In this document: positions 41,626-50,402 of the stretch, one piece after another | How the letters are laid out: every line of letters starts with the position of its first letter | Numbering within the stretch: position 1 is the first letter of the stretch | NCBI GenBank assembly: GCA_900759715.1 | Contig: CAAEXF010000132.1 | Span: 1 to 64,000, forward strand | Direction: 5' to 3' | Length of the DNA stretch: 64,000 nt | Source: Clostridium_AM sp900759715 | GTDB lineage: Bacteria; Bacillota; Clostridia; Clostridiales; Clostridiaceae | Notes under the pieces: model-generated | The model's database searches: none | Told to the model about the DNA's origin: nothing | Seen by the model: only the letters and a program-made list of their open reading frames with translations | Position numbers and translations under genes: made by a program

Positions 41626-42306
41626 ATGAAGGACTTAATAAATATATTAAAACAATGTATTCTTATGAAGAGCTTTAGCGAAGATGACATTGAAGAGCTA
41701 TTAAAAAACATAAATTACTCAGTCAATTCCTATTCTAAAGGTGAAATTATAGCATTAGAGGGCTCTAATTGTTCAAACATTGGAATTGTGCTTAGTGGAA
41801 GTGTAGAAGTTCAAAAAATATATGCATCAGGAAAAACAGTGACAATAAGCAAGCTTGATGGAGGTCATATTTTTGGAGAAGTAATAATATTTTCAAACAG
41901 AAGCACCTACCCCGCAACAATTGCCTCTCCTGAAAATTCAAAGGTTATGTTTATATCTAAAGAAAATATACTAAAATTATCTAGTATAAATTCAATATTT
42001 TTAAATAACTTTATGACTCTTCTATCTAACAAAATACTTATGTTAAATAATAAATTGAGAAATATATCTTATCAAACAATAAGACAGAAAATAGCCTCTT
42101 ATATTTTAGAGGAATATGAATCTCAACAAAAGCTAATGATTAAATTAAGCTGTACAAAAAAAGAAATGGCTGAGCAGCTCGGTATTCCACGTCCTTCTCT
42201 TTCGAGAGAACTAATCAACATGAAGGATGAAGGTATAATAGATTTTGTTAAAAACACTATTACTATTTTAGATTTGGAATTATTAGAAGACATTCTATCA
42301 AATTAA
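41626..42306 (+). CDS. Crp/Fnr-family regulator
   Basis: 226 aa. Cyclic-nucleotide-binding-like beta-barrel (residues 15-125; SKGEIIALEGSNCSNIGIVL, GGHIFGEVIIF), a dimerisation helix, then a winged HTH (KKEMAEQLGIPRPSLSREL near 180-198). No cysteine cluster for FeS binding is visible. Divergent from the FeS protein; comparable pairs form the HcpR/FrdX nitrosative-stress module, which is inference here. Start ATG 41626 has GGAGGTAAG upstream. Confidence 0.85.
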   Translation: MKDLINILKQCILMKSFSEDDIEELLKNINYSVNSYSKGEIIALEGSNCSNIGIVLSGSVEVQKIYASGKTVTISKLDGGHIFGEVIIFSNRSTYPATIASPENSKVMFISKENILKLSSINSIFLNNFMTLLSNKILMLNNKLRNISYQTIRQKIASYILEEYESQQKLMIKLSCTKKEMAEQLGIPRPSLSRELINMKDEGIIDFVKNTITILDLELLEDILSN

Positions 42307-42309
42307 AAT

Positions 42310-42332
42310 GGGAAACGAAATTATCGTTTCCC
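42310..42332. terminator. Terminator of the Crp/Fnr gene
   Basis: GGGAAACG (42310-42317) and CGTTTCCC (42325-42332) with a 7-base loop. Confidence 0.75.
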
Positions 42333-42353
42333 TAATATTCGTATTTATATACT

Positions 42354-42473
42354 TTAGCAGCAGCGTCTTCCACCAAATCCACCGAATATGATCAATATGA
42401 TTATTAGGAAAATTATGCCACCGCCTCCGAATCCGCCATCAAATCCGCAGCAATGTCTGCGTCTGCCTCCCAT
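42354..42473 (-). CDS. Gly-rich mini membrane protein, copy 1 (39 aa)
   Basis: Basic Cys-pair N-terminus (MGGRRRHCCGFDGGFGGGG), one hydrophobic segment of about ten residues (IIFLIIILIIF), then GGFGGRRCC. ATG 42473 with GGAGGGAGAC upstream. A second copy lies 200 bases away. The Gly-rich start and single span recall small sporulation membrane proteins, but I do not place it in a family. Confidence 0.65.
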   Translation of the reverse strand: MGGRRRHCCGFDGGFGGGGIIFLIIILIIFGGFGGRRCC

Positions 42474-42479
42474 AAAGTC

Positions 42480-43040
42480 TCCCTCCTTATTATCTTTTAG
42501 TATTAAATCTATATAAATCTCTTCATCTGCTTTTATAATAACATTATATTTATATGCATTTGTAATTGTTACTACATTTTTTAAATTGTATTTCTTTATC
42601 TAGTATTAAATCTTAAGTATCTTTTACAGATCTCTTCATCTGCTTCTATAATGACATTATATTTATATATTTTAGCAGCAGCGTCTTCCACCAAATCCAC
42701 CGAATATGATCAATATAATTATTAGGAAAATTATGCCACCGCCTCCGAATCCGCCATCAAATCCACAACAATGTCTGCGTCTTCTCCTACAACAATGTCT
42801 GTGTCCCATAAAGTCTCCCTCCTTATTATCTTTTAGTATTAAATCTAATATAAATTTCTTCATCTGCTTTTATAATAACATTATATTTATATGCCTCTGT
42901 AGATGTTACTACATTTTTAAATTGTATTTCTTCATGTAGTATTAAATCTAAAGTATCTTTTACAAATCTCTTCATCTGCTTCTTATAATAACATTATATT
43001 TATATGCCTATGTAAATGTTACTGCATTTTTCAAATTATA
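42480..43040. repeat. Tandem duplication with alternating 70-105 base units
   Basis: Units starting TAGTATTAAATCT occur at about 42498, 42601, 42834 and 42936, each with CTTCATCTGCTT and ACATTATATTTATAT. They flank the two mini-protein genes, so the gene and its leader were duplicated together. The sequence is otherwise noncoding. Confidence 0.8.
42672..42809 (-). CDS. Gly-rich mini membrane protein, copy 2 (45 aa)
   Basis: Same as the 39-aa copy except for a basic extension (MGHRHCCRRRRRHCC). ATG 42809 has the same GGAGGGAGACTTT leader; the frame runs on to 42863 but without a ribosome site there. CC pairs at both ends suggest metal binding or disulfides. Confidence 0.65.
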   Translation of the reverse strand: MGHRHCCRRRRRHCCGFDGGFGGGGIIFLIIILIIFGGFGGRRCC

Positions 43041-43154
43041 TTTTAAAATTCTTATAGTATTATGATATTATATAATTATATATGTTTTATAATCATTTTA
43101 ATAAATACAATAAAATTACATAAATTTTACAATTCAATATCAAGGGGGATAATT

Positions 43155-43985
43155 ATGGATGAACTTATTATTGAAAACAAATTGCATGAAGCTTTCAATG
43201 AATTAATGCCTTACATGCAGTATTTTTTCGAGGATGAAATAGCATTTACCATGTCAACTACAGACCATTTTATAAAAGTAGTTAATAGCACAAACATAAA
43301 TATGAACGCTAAACCTGGCGATCCACTGAGACCTGGCGGTGCTGCCTATGAATGTATTAAAGCTAAGAAACCACTTACACTTATCGTTCCAAAAGAAGTA
43401 TTTGGAGTTGCCATTAAAGCTATAGGTATTCCAGTAAAAGATGACCGTGGCACTATAGTGGGAAGTATTGTTCTAGTGAAAAGTTTAAAAAGATATAATG
43501 AAATATTAAGTTTATCTAAAACTTTATCAGAATCTTTAGATGAGATTTCCCAGGCCTCTGGCTTAATTTCATGTGGTATAGAAGAAGCTGTACATTCTAA
43601 CGATACAGTGTTATCTGAAGTACATGAAGCAGCAAGTAATGCAAAGAATACAGATGAAGTATTAAGTTTTGTAAGAAATGTAGCATCTCAAACAAACCTT
43701 TTAGGGTTAAATGCTGCTATAGAGGCTTCCAGAGCAGGAGAACATGGACGAGGCTTCTCTGTAGTAGCCAATGAAATTAGAAAGTTATCTAATTCCAGCA
43801 GCCAATCTATAAACGAAATTAACAATACTCTTACCAAAATAGAGACTTCGGTAAACAGCATTGCCCAAAGTATTACCTCTACCACGGACACTTTCAAAGA
43901 ACAGTTATCCCGGATTCAGCAAATGGATGCTGCTTTGCAAAATTTAAATTCTTTGGCAGCAACTTTAAAAAAAATGGCAGAATAA
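43155..43985 (+). CDS. Soluble methyl-accepting chemotaxis-like signal protein
   Basis: 276 aa. The N-terminal 120 residues are a sensor domain (AFTMSTTDHFIKVVN; VFGVAIKAIGIPVKDDRGTI), without membrane segments. Residues about 170-270 carry the conserved MCP tip: NLLGLNAAIEASRAGEHGRG and FSVVANEIRKLS. It signals to CheA in the cytoplasm. ATG 43155 has GGGGG six bases upstream; the open frame's earlier start at 43062 is not used. The signal is unknown. Confidence 0.88.
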   Translation: MDELIIENKLHEAFNELMPYMQYFFEDEIAFTMSTTDHFIKVVNSTNINMNAKPGDPLRPGGAAYECIKAKKPLTLIVPKEVFGVAIKAIGIPVKDDRGTIVGSIVLVKSLKRYNEILSLSKTLSESLDEISQASGLISCGIEEAVHSNDTVLSEVHEAASNAKNTDEVLSFVRNVASQTNLLGLNAAIEASRAGEHGRGFSVVANEIRKLSNSSSQSINEINNTLTKIETSVNSIAQSITSTTDTFKEQLSRIQQMDAALQNLNSLAATLKKMAE

Positions 43986-44029
43986 AGTATAGGGTTATAA
44001 GTTTCGAGCTTATAACCCTATACTTTATT
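43981..44029. terminator. Bidirectional terminator for the MCP gene and the sulfur operon
   Basis: Perfect 21-base arms at 43981-44001 and 44009-44029, core AGGGTTATAAG/CTTATAACCCT. The nine-gene sulfur operon ends here. Confidence 0.88.
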
Positions 44030-44033
44030 CAAA

Positions 44034-45833
44034 TTAGAATGGTTTAAATATTATTCCTTTATCTTGAAGCAGTAATTTTATCTTATCCACTACCCCCTCA
44101 ACTTTATCATATCTAGGTATGTGTAAGTCATAATTTATGTCTGTAGTTACCTCTTCTCCTATCCATATTTTAACAATTTCTTTCAAATCTATAGAAGTCT
44201 CCATTATCTTCAAATCATCACTACTAAGCTCTACTGCTGTAACTATTGGTATTGTTCCTGAGTCTACAACTATATTTGATACTTCTGCTAATCTTCTTAA
44301 ATGCTCTGCTTTGTTTTCTTTTTCCAAATGCTTAATATCAGCATCTACTCCATAAATTACGTTACTTATTCCTAGAAAATACACCACTCTGCCATCTGAA
44401 AACAGTTTTCTTTCAAGTGCCTTTGCTATGCTTTTCTTACCAGTATCTTCTTGTCCTGTTATACATATCAAGGCAGGTTTTTGGCCAAACTTTTCTGATC
44501 TTTCTTCTATGGTAATATGGCTTTTTTCCCATTTGTAATTTCTTATAATGACCTTATTCCTTACCCAAGTTTGTTCGTCTTCTAAGTCCTTTAATATTAT
44601 CCCCCCGCCAGCTATTTCATAGTTATCTACAATTACAAATCTGCTTGTTTGCGCAATTTCATGAGCTAAATCAAAGGCAATTGGCTTATCTGTTTTTAAA
44701 ATGCACTCTGCTACCTCATGTCTGTCTATATACTCTTTAACCTCATTATCTAAGTTAGAGGCATCAACTACTTTAGTAATTTCCTCAACTTTAACCGTAA
44801 CCTTTGCTGTACCAACTTTTAATATATAATCTTTTCCTTTTGTCATTGGCTTTCTACCAAGCCAAAACAGATTAACTTTTATTCTACAGGCAATTTTAGG
44901 TTTAGTCTCACTTAAAACAGTCGCTACTTCTCCTCTTTTAATGTATATCTGTTCATCTAATGTAAAGCCTGCAGCATATCCTGAACTTACACTTTTTCTT
45001 CCTTCTGCATTAAATACTTCTATAGATTTAACCTTGCTTTTTTTGCCTGAAGGGTAAAATATTACTTCATCCCCTACATTTATTCTCCCAGTTTCAATGG
45101 TTCCAGCTACAATTCTTCTGTTATCTCCATCTTTTGTAAACTTGTATACTGCTTGTACAGGCATTCTAAAAGGCTTATCATCTGGAAGTTCTTCCTTCTC
45201 AAAACCATCTAATACATCTAAGACAGACTGTCCTTCATACCAAGTCATTTTATCTGATTCTTTAACTATATTTTCACCAAAGAACCCACTTACAGGTATA
45301 AAACACTTTGGTTCTACATCTATCTTATTTAAAAATTCTGTGTAATCTCTTACAATATTATTAAATGCTTTTTCACTATACTGAACTAGATCCATTTTAT
45401 TAATTAGAACTACTACGTTTTTTATGCCTAGCATAGATAGTAAATACCCATGTCTTTTAGAATTTTCTTTTATTCCTTCCTCAGCATCTATCACAAGTAA
45501 TGCAACTTCTGCTCTTGAAGCACCAGTTACCATGTTTTTTAAAAATTCTATGTGTCCAGGTGCATCTATTATGATGTAATCTCTTTTTTCCGTTTTGAAA
45601 AAACATCTTGCTGCATCTATTGTTATTCCCTGTTCCTGTTCATCTTTTAAAGCATCTAGTAAAAATGCATATTCAAAAGGCTTCGAATTTCTTCTACATC
45701 TTTCTTTAACCTGTTCTAACTTACCTTCTGGCAGGGAATTTGTATCCGCTAATAATCTACCTATTATAGTACTTTTACCATGATCAACATGTCCTACTAT
45801 TACAATGTTCATATCTTCTCTAACAAAACTCAT
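44034..45833 (-). CDS. cysN: Sulfate adenylyltransferase large subunit CysN with degenerate APS-kinase-like tail
   Basis: 599 aa. Residues 1-230 are the GTPase: GHVDHGKST near 14-22, DAPGHIEF near 90 and NKMD near 147. Translation-factor beta-barrels follow to about 440. The last 150 residues look like an APS kinase domain, with ALICITGQEDTGKKSIAKAL, but the P-loop has Lys in place of Ser/Thr, and the kinase is supplied by a separate CysC. With CysD it makes APS from ATP and sulfate. Last gene of the sulfur operon. Confidence 0.9.
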   Translation of the reverse strand: MSFVREDMNIVIVGHVDHGKSTIIGRLLADTNSLPEGKLEQVKERCRRNSKPFEYAFLLDALKDEQEQGITIDAARCFFKTEKRDYIIIDAPGHIEFLKNMVTGASRAEVALLVIDAEEGIKENSKRHGYLLSMLGIKNVVVLINKMDLVQYSEKAFNNIVRDYTEFLNKIDVEPKCFIPVSGFFGENIVKESDKMTWYEGQSVLDVLDGFEKEELPDDKPFRMPVQAVYKFTKDGDNRRIVAGTIETGRINVGDEVIFYPSGKKSKVKSIEVFNAEGRKSVSSGYAAGFTLDEQIYIKRGEVATVLSETKPKIACRIKVNLFWLGRKPMTKGKDYILKVGTAKVTVKVEEITKVVDASNLDNEVKEYIDRHEVAECILKTDKPIAFDLAHEIAQTSRFVIVDNYEIAGGGIILKDLEDEQTWVRNKVIIRNYKWEKSHITIEERSEKFGQKPALICITGQEDTGKKSIAKALERKLFSDGRVVYFLGISNVIYGVDADIKHLEKENKAEHLRRLAEVSNIVVDSGTIPIVTAVELSSDDLKIMETSIDLKEIVKIWIGEEVTTDINYDLHIPRYDKVEGVVDKIKLLLQDKGIIFKPF

Positions 45834-45872
45834 TTGACTTCCTCCATTTCTTTGGCTGATTTCTTAACTACT

Positions 45873-46754
45873 TTACATATAACCATTCTTTCTAAGTTCT
45901 TCTAGTCCACCACCGTCTTCTTTATCCTGAGCTCTGCCAGATCTTTCAGCGATATTAGCAAATTTACCAGTTTTAAGTTCTTCAACTATTTCCTCCACAG
46001 TTTTTGAAGTTGATTCTACTGGATTAGTACAAGGCCAACATCCAAGTGAACGGTACCTCTTGCTATTGCCTTGATCAAAATATAAAGATACTATAGGAAT
46101 ATTCTCTCTTTGTATATATTCCCATATATCAAGTTCTGTCCAATCTAAAAGAGGATGAATTCTAACATGAGTTCCTGGTACAAAATCCGTTTTGTATTGA
46201 TTCCAAAACTCTGGTGGCTGTTCTGCTATATCCCAATCATTGTTCTTATCTCTAGGTGAAAAATATCTCTCTTTTGAACGGCTTCCTTCTTCATCAGCTC
46301 TTACACCTACAATGATTCCTGTAAATGCTTCTGTATTTTTATCTATTTCGTACTTTCCTGTGTCATGATTTAATCTATATCTTGGCCACTCTCCATTTAA
46401 AGTATTAGTTAAAGCCTCTGTCTTAAGTCTTTTACAGCACTCTAATCTTGTAACATTTCCATCTGGGAATGTTTCTTTCTTATCAAGAGCTTCTTTATTT
46501 TCTCCATAAATCATATCAAGTTTCCATTCTAAAGCCAGCCTATCTCTATATTCTATCATCTCCGCTATTTTATAGTGAGTATCAACATGAACTAAAGGAA
46601 TAGGAACATGTCCAAAGAAAGCCTTTCTTGCAAGCCACAATAGCACCGTGCTGTCCTTACCAATGGACCATAACATTCCAAGGTTTTTAAATTCACTATA
46701 TGCTTCTCTTAATATATGAATACTTTTATTTTCTAGTTTATCTAAATGGTTCAA
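45873..46754 (-). CDS. cysD: Sulfate adenylyltransferase small subunit CysD
   Basis: 293 aa PP-loop enzyme. MLWSIGKDSTVLLWLARKAF near 29-48 holds the SxGKDS pyrophosphatase loop; DEEGSRSKERYFSPR near 155 and LGCWPCTNP near 236 are family signatures. It catalyses APS formation with CysN. Forty bases upstream of CysN, same operon. Confidence 0.93.
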   Translation of the reverse strand: MNHLDKLENKSIHILREAYSEFKNLGMLWSIGKDSTVLLWLARKAFFGHVPIPLVHVDTHYKIAEMIEYRDRLALEWKLDMIYGENKEALDKKETFPDGNVTRLECCKRLKTEALTNTLNGEWPRYRLNHDTGKYEIDKNTEAFTGIIVGVRADEEGSRSKERYFSPRDKNNDWDIAEQPPEFWNQYKTDFVPGTHVRIHPLLDWTELDIWEYIQRENIPIVSLYFDQGNSKRYRSLGCWPCTNPVESTSKTVEEIVEELKTGKFANIAERSGRAQDKEDGGGLEELRKNGYM

Positions 46755-46810
46755 CTTAATCCCTCCACACTTCTATTTCTGTGTTTAAATTATAAAAATG
46801 TTTTATCTAA

Positions 46811-47125
46811 TTAATATTTATTTGATTCATTTGTATTAATTTTTACTATATGGATCTTTCCCTTGGAATCTATAATATTCCATTCCCAGGAGTCATCGCA
46901 TTTTGTTACAGTCATGGATCCTCCAGCACCACCTATATCTTCTCCTAGGAAGTACCTTATTGCTGATGTACTGCATTCCTTCAAACAGGCAGTACATCCC
47001 CAACATTCATCTTCATATTTTATATAGGCTTTTTTGTTTTCATCTCCATATATCAAGCTTCCGGGACAAACCTTAATGCATTTACCACATCCAACACATT
47101 TGTTCTTATCAATTTTAATGCTCAT
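46811..47125 (-). CDS. aprB: Adenylylsulfate reductase beta subunit AprB
   Basis: 104 aa with two [4Fe-4S] motifs: CVGCGKCIKVCP and CWGCTACLKECS, then a short C-terminal tail. It passes electrons to AprA. The ORF continues upstream to 47143, but ATG 47125, nine bases after AAAGGG, is preferred. It overlaps AprA by 11 bases. Confidence 0.87.
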   Translation of the reverse strand: MSIKIDKNKCVGCGKCIKVCPGSLIYGDENKKAYIKYEDECWGCTACLKECSTSAIRYFLGEDIGGAGGSMTVTKCDDSWEWNIIDSKGKIHIVKINTNESNKY

Positions 47126-48797
47126 AAGTTTCATCCCTTTCAATTAAATCTCTAAAAATAATTTTTGTTTTTCCATTTTCATAAATAGAATTTACATATT
47201 TAAGCCAGTTTGCATCGTTCTTTTTTGGATAATCTTCATTTTCCTGATAACATCTCCATCTTGTTTCCTTCCTAGTTTTAAGATGCTCAATCACTATCTT
47301 GCAAACATAGAGTCTATCAATTATTTCATAAATAGACATTAACTCATGTAAATCTCTTGCCTTTAGCCTATATTCAGACACCATTAGTTCATCAATTTTT
47401 TCCAAGGCAATTTTTAAGCTTTTATAATTATACCTATATGCTTTGGAAATTCCACCAGCATATCTGTCCATGATATTTTGCATAGCTTCTTCAGCCTCTT
47501 TTATTGAAAATATACTTTCATTATTATAAAAGAACTTATTTATTTTTTGTAGCTTATCCTTTATTTGCTCATGATCTAATGTTTTTAATGTTCTATTCTC
47601 CACATTCTTAATGATTGATTCTGCGGCTATTTCTCCTTCTGCAAAGCATCCTGTTACATATTTTTTAGGACTTCCACCAGCAACATCACCTATTGCATAT
47701 AAGCCCTTAAGTGTTGTCTTTCTATCATTATCAACCCAGTAGCCGCTAGCTGTATGACCACCTACTATATAAGGTTCTGTACCATCTATTTCAACATTTT
47801 CTTGTGATGGCGCTGTATTTCTCTCTACCCACTTTAGTGTTTGAGCAGGTGCCATATTTAAATATGCTTTAAATAATTCCTTATCAAGCTCTTCTGATAT
47901 ACCTTTTGTATTTAAATAACATGGCCCATTTTCCCTGTAGTTTTCCATGATAGTGGCATATAGTCTCATATGAGTGGTAGGCTTCCCATACTTTTGAACA
48001 TAATATTCTCCATATTTATTTATTTGTTCAACCTTAACTCCCTGTGCAATTGTTCCAGTAGGTGCTATTGTATTTTTACATCTTAAAGCTATAAATCTCA
48101 TCTCAAAGGATGTCATCTCCGCTCCTGCCCGTATTCCCATAGCATAACCTGCACCTGTATTAAAAGGACTATACCACATCTTATGCTTTGAAAATCCTGG
48201 GTTGTTAGGTTTATACAGTCCTGAAGCACCACCGGTTGCACATACAACAAACTTAGAGTATATGACATAAATAACATTTTCATCAGTTGAAAAACCTATA
48301 GCACCAATTACTTCTTTATCTTTAATCAGATAATCTATTATATTTACTCTATTTAAAACCTTAATATTAGCTTTTTTATTCACTTCAGCAGCAAGAATTG
48401 GCTTAATGTTTTCACCATTGATTTTTATACTTCTTTTGCCTCTTTGAATATAATTACCTTCTTCATCCTTCAATATAGGCAGTCCTAAATCCTCAATCTT
48501 CTTTGTTACTTTGTTAAGTCTTTTTGCAATACTATATACTAAATCTTCACGAATCACATTTTCTGAATCTCTTTTTACATACTCAACAAAAGATTCTTCA
48601 CTTTCTCCTTTGCCTATATATGCATTTAAAGCGTTAACTCCAGCAGCTAAGCAGCCGCTTCTTTTAATATTTGCTTTTTCTGCAATTATAACTTTCAAGT
48701 CAGATTTTTCAGTAATAGAAATCGCATTAAAGCATCCCGCTGCTCCTCCTCCTATTACTAACACATCTGTCTCCAGTGTTTCTATTTTAAAGTTCAC
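47115..48797 (-). CDS. aprA: Adenylylsulfate reductase alpha subunit AprA
   Basis: 560 aa flavoprotein of the fumarate-reductase fold. VIGGGAAGCFNA near residues 14-25 is the FAD dinucleotide motif; CATGGASGLYKPNNPG near 190, GGHTASGYWVDNDRKTT near 345 and RWRCYQENEDYP near 525 mark AprA. It reduces APS to AMP and sulfite. This FeS-coupled form is that of dissimilatory sulfate reducers, here used in an assimilatory operon with CysC, CysDN and sulfite reductase. Confidence 0.92.
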   Translation of the reverse strand: MNFKIETLETDVLVIGGGAAGCFNAISITEKSDLKVIIAEKANIKRSGCLAAGVNALNAYIGKGESEESFVEYVKRDSENVIREDLVYSIAKRLNKVTKKIEDLGLPILKDEEGNYIQRGKRSIKINGENIKPILAAEVNKKANIKVLNRVNIIDYLIKDKEVIGAIGFSTDENVIYVIYSKFVVCATGGASGLYKPNNPGFSKHKMWYSPFNTGAGYAMGIRAGAEMTSFEMRFIALRCKNTIAPTGTIAQGVKVEQINKYGEYYVQKYGKPTTHMRLYATIMENYRENGPCYLNTKGISEELDKELFKAYLNMAPAQTLKWVERNTAPSQENVEIDGTEPYIVGGHTASGYWVDNDRKTTLKGLYAIGDVAGGSPKKYVTGCFAEGEIAAESIIKNVENRTLKTLDHEQIKDKLQKINKFFYNNESIFSIKEAEEAMQNIMDRYAGGISKAYRYNYKSLKIALEKIDELMVSEYRLKARDLHELMSIYEIIDRLYVCKIVIEHLKTRKETRWRCYQENEDYPKKNDANWLKYVNSIYENGKTKIIFRDLIERDETYEH

Positions 48798-48837
48798 CTT
48801 GTATCTCCCTTTCCTTTTTCAAGTAATTCTTAAAGGT

Positions 48838-49635
48838 TTATAATTTAACTTCCAGTCCCCATTTTTGCCTTATATTTGCCTCTATCTTTCCAAAGACAAT
48901 ATTATCTAGGAAGAGACCAATAACTATAATTACAATCATAACCGCTACTACCTGGCTGATATCTGCCAAGTCTCTTCCTACCATCAAAACTTGCCCAAGC
49001 CCCTTCGTTACAGCAAGCATTTCTCCGGCCATAAGTGCTCTCCATGCAAAGGACCACCCCTGCTTCATTCCTGCAACAATAGAAGGAAGAGATGCTGGAA
49101 TTACAACATGCATGTAGAGCTTAGGCCCTTTAGCTCCCATTGTCTTTGCTGCTTTTATATACAAAGGATATACATTACTAATAGCACCTTCTGTCGCTAT
49201 AGAAATTGCAAAAATAGATCCCATTGCTATTACAAATATTATTGTCTTTTCACTTAAACCAAACCAAAGTATGGCAAAAGGCAGCCAGCAAATACTAGGA
49301 AGGGTTTGAAGTCCTAGTAAAAGTGCTTTAATATTTTCTCCAATATATTTATAGCGAACAATAAACAATCCTAGAGAAAGACCTATTACAACAGATAACA
49401 AATATCCTACTATAAGCCTTTTCATACTAGCTGATACAGCAATTGCAAGAGTATTATCTATAGCTAAAAAATAAAGACTTTTAAACACATCGATAGGTGA
49501 TGGAAAGGTATAAGATTTCCAAATTGAAAGTACATCAACTCCTAGCTTATATACCAATTCCCATATCACTATCAGAAGAATGTAAAATGCTATTTTTTTC
49601 AATGCTCCAATCATTGTCGTATTCAGCTTTTGCAA
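48838..49635 (-). CDS. ABC transporter permease, SsuC/TauC type
   Basis: 265 aa with six membrane segments. Typical BPD-transporter features: WELVYKLG near the start, and the EAA-like loop KAAKTMGAKGPKLYMHVVIP. It overlaps the ATPase gene by 89 bases. The first TTG (49644) touches AGGAGG, so TTG 49635, nine bases after it, is the more probable start; ATG 49614 lacks a ribosome site. Likely imports sulfonate or sulfate with the two adjoining subunits. Confidence 0.82.
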   Translation of the reverse strand: MQKLNTTMIGALKKIAFYILLIVIWELVYKLGVDVLSIWKSYTFPSPIDVFKSLYFLAIDNTLAIAVSASMKRLIVGYLLSVVIGLSLGLFIVRYKYIGENIKALLLGLQTLPSICWLPFAILWFGLSEKTIIFVIAMGSIFAISIATEGAISNVYPLYIKAAKTMGAKGPKLYMHVVIPASLPSIVAGMKQGWSFAWRALMAGEMLAVTKGLGQVLMVGRDLADISQVVAVMIVIIVIGLFLDNIVFGKIEANIRQKWGLEVKL

Positions 49636-50386
49636 CTTTTTCAACCTCCTCTTTAAGCTCCTTCATTACTTGCGCAGTAATGTATGCTAAATCTATATTT
49701 TCTAGTTTTCTTGGCCTTCCCAGCTCTATTTTGAATTCTCTTTTAACCCTTCCTGGGTTTGTGGACATTACAATTACTCTATCTCCTAAAAGCACTGCTT
49801 CTTCTACATTATGAGTGACAAATATAATTGTTTTCTTTGTTTCCCACCAAACCTTCTGAAGTTCTGACTGCAGGATACTTTTTGTCTGACTATCTAGCGC
49901 TGCAAAGGGTTCATCCATTAAAAGCACCTCTGAGTCCAAAGTCAATGCTCTTGCCAGAGCAACCCTTTGCCTCATACCACCGGAAAGTTCATGAATGAAT
50001 GAGTTTTGAAATTTTGCTAAATGTACCATTTTAAGATAGTGAAGAGCTTTTTCTCTTCTCTCCTTCTTTGGAATTCCCTTCATCTTCATTCCAAACTCTA
50101 CATTATCTATAACTTTCAGCCAAGGAAATAAAGCAGATTCTTGAAACATAACAGCTCTATCAACACCTACTCCATTTATTTCTTTTTCATTTAAATATAT
50201 CTTCCCCTCGCTTGGAGTTTCAAGGCCTGCGATTATATTTAAAAGTGTAGACTTTCCACAACCTGAAGGTCCAAGAAGACAAATGAACTCGCCCTTTTTA
50301 AAGGAAAGATTTATATTATCTAAAGTATAGGTTTCCTTGTGCTTTGATATAAACTTTTTGTTAACCCCTTCAATTACTAAACTCAA
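49547..50386 (-). CDS. ABC transporter ATP-binding protein, SsuB/TauB type
   Basis: 279 aa. GPSGCGKST Walker A near 40-48, ELSGGMRQRVALARAL signature near 139-154, VLLMDEPFAALD Walker B near 160-171, and the H-loop FVTHNVEEA near 196. Feeds energy to the SsuC-like permease. Part of the sulfur operon between the binding protein and permease. Confidence 0.88.
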   Translation of the reverse strand: MSLVIEGVNKKFISKHKETYTLDNINLSFKKGEFICLLGPSGCGKSTLLNIIAGLETPSEGKIYLNEKEINGVGVDRAVMFQESALFPWLKVIDNVEFGMKMKGIPKKERREKALHYLKMVHLAKFQNSFIHELSGGMRQRVALARALTLDSEVLLMDEPFAALDSQTKSILQSELQKVWWETKKTIIFVTHNVEEAVLLGDRVIVMSTNPGRVKREFKIELGRPRKLENIDLAYITAQVMKELKEEVEKVAKAEYDNDWSIEKNSILHSSDSDMGIGI

Positions 50387-50402
50387 ATTAACTACCTCTT
50401 TC

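Noticed and set aside
42498..43040. Repeats near the mini-protein genes as a CRISPR array
   Set aside because: Unit lengths are uneven, spacers are not unique, and the repeats surround genes; no cas genes are in the window.
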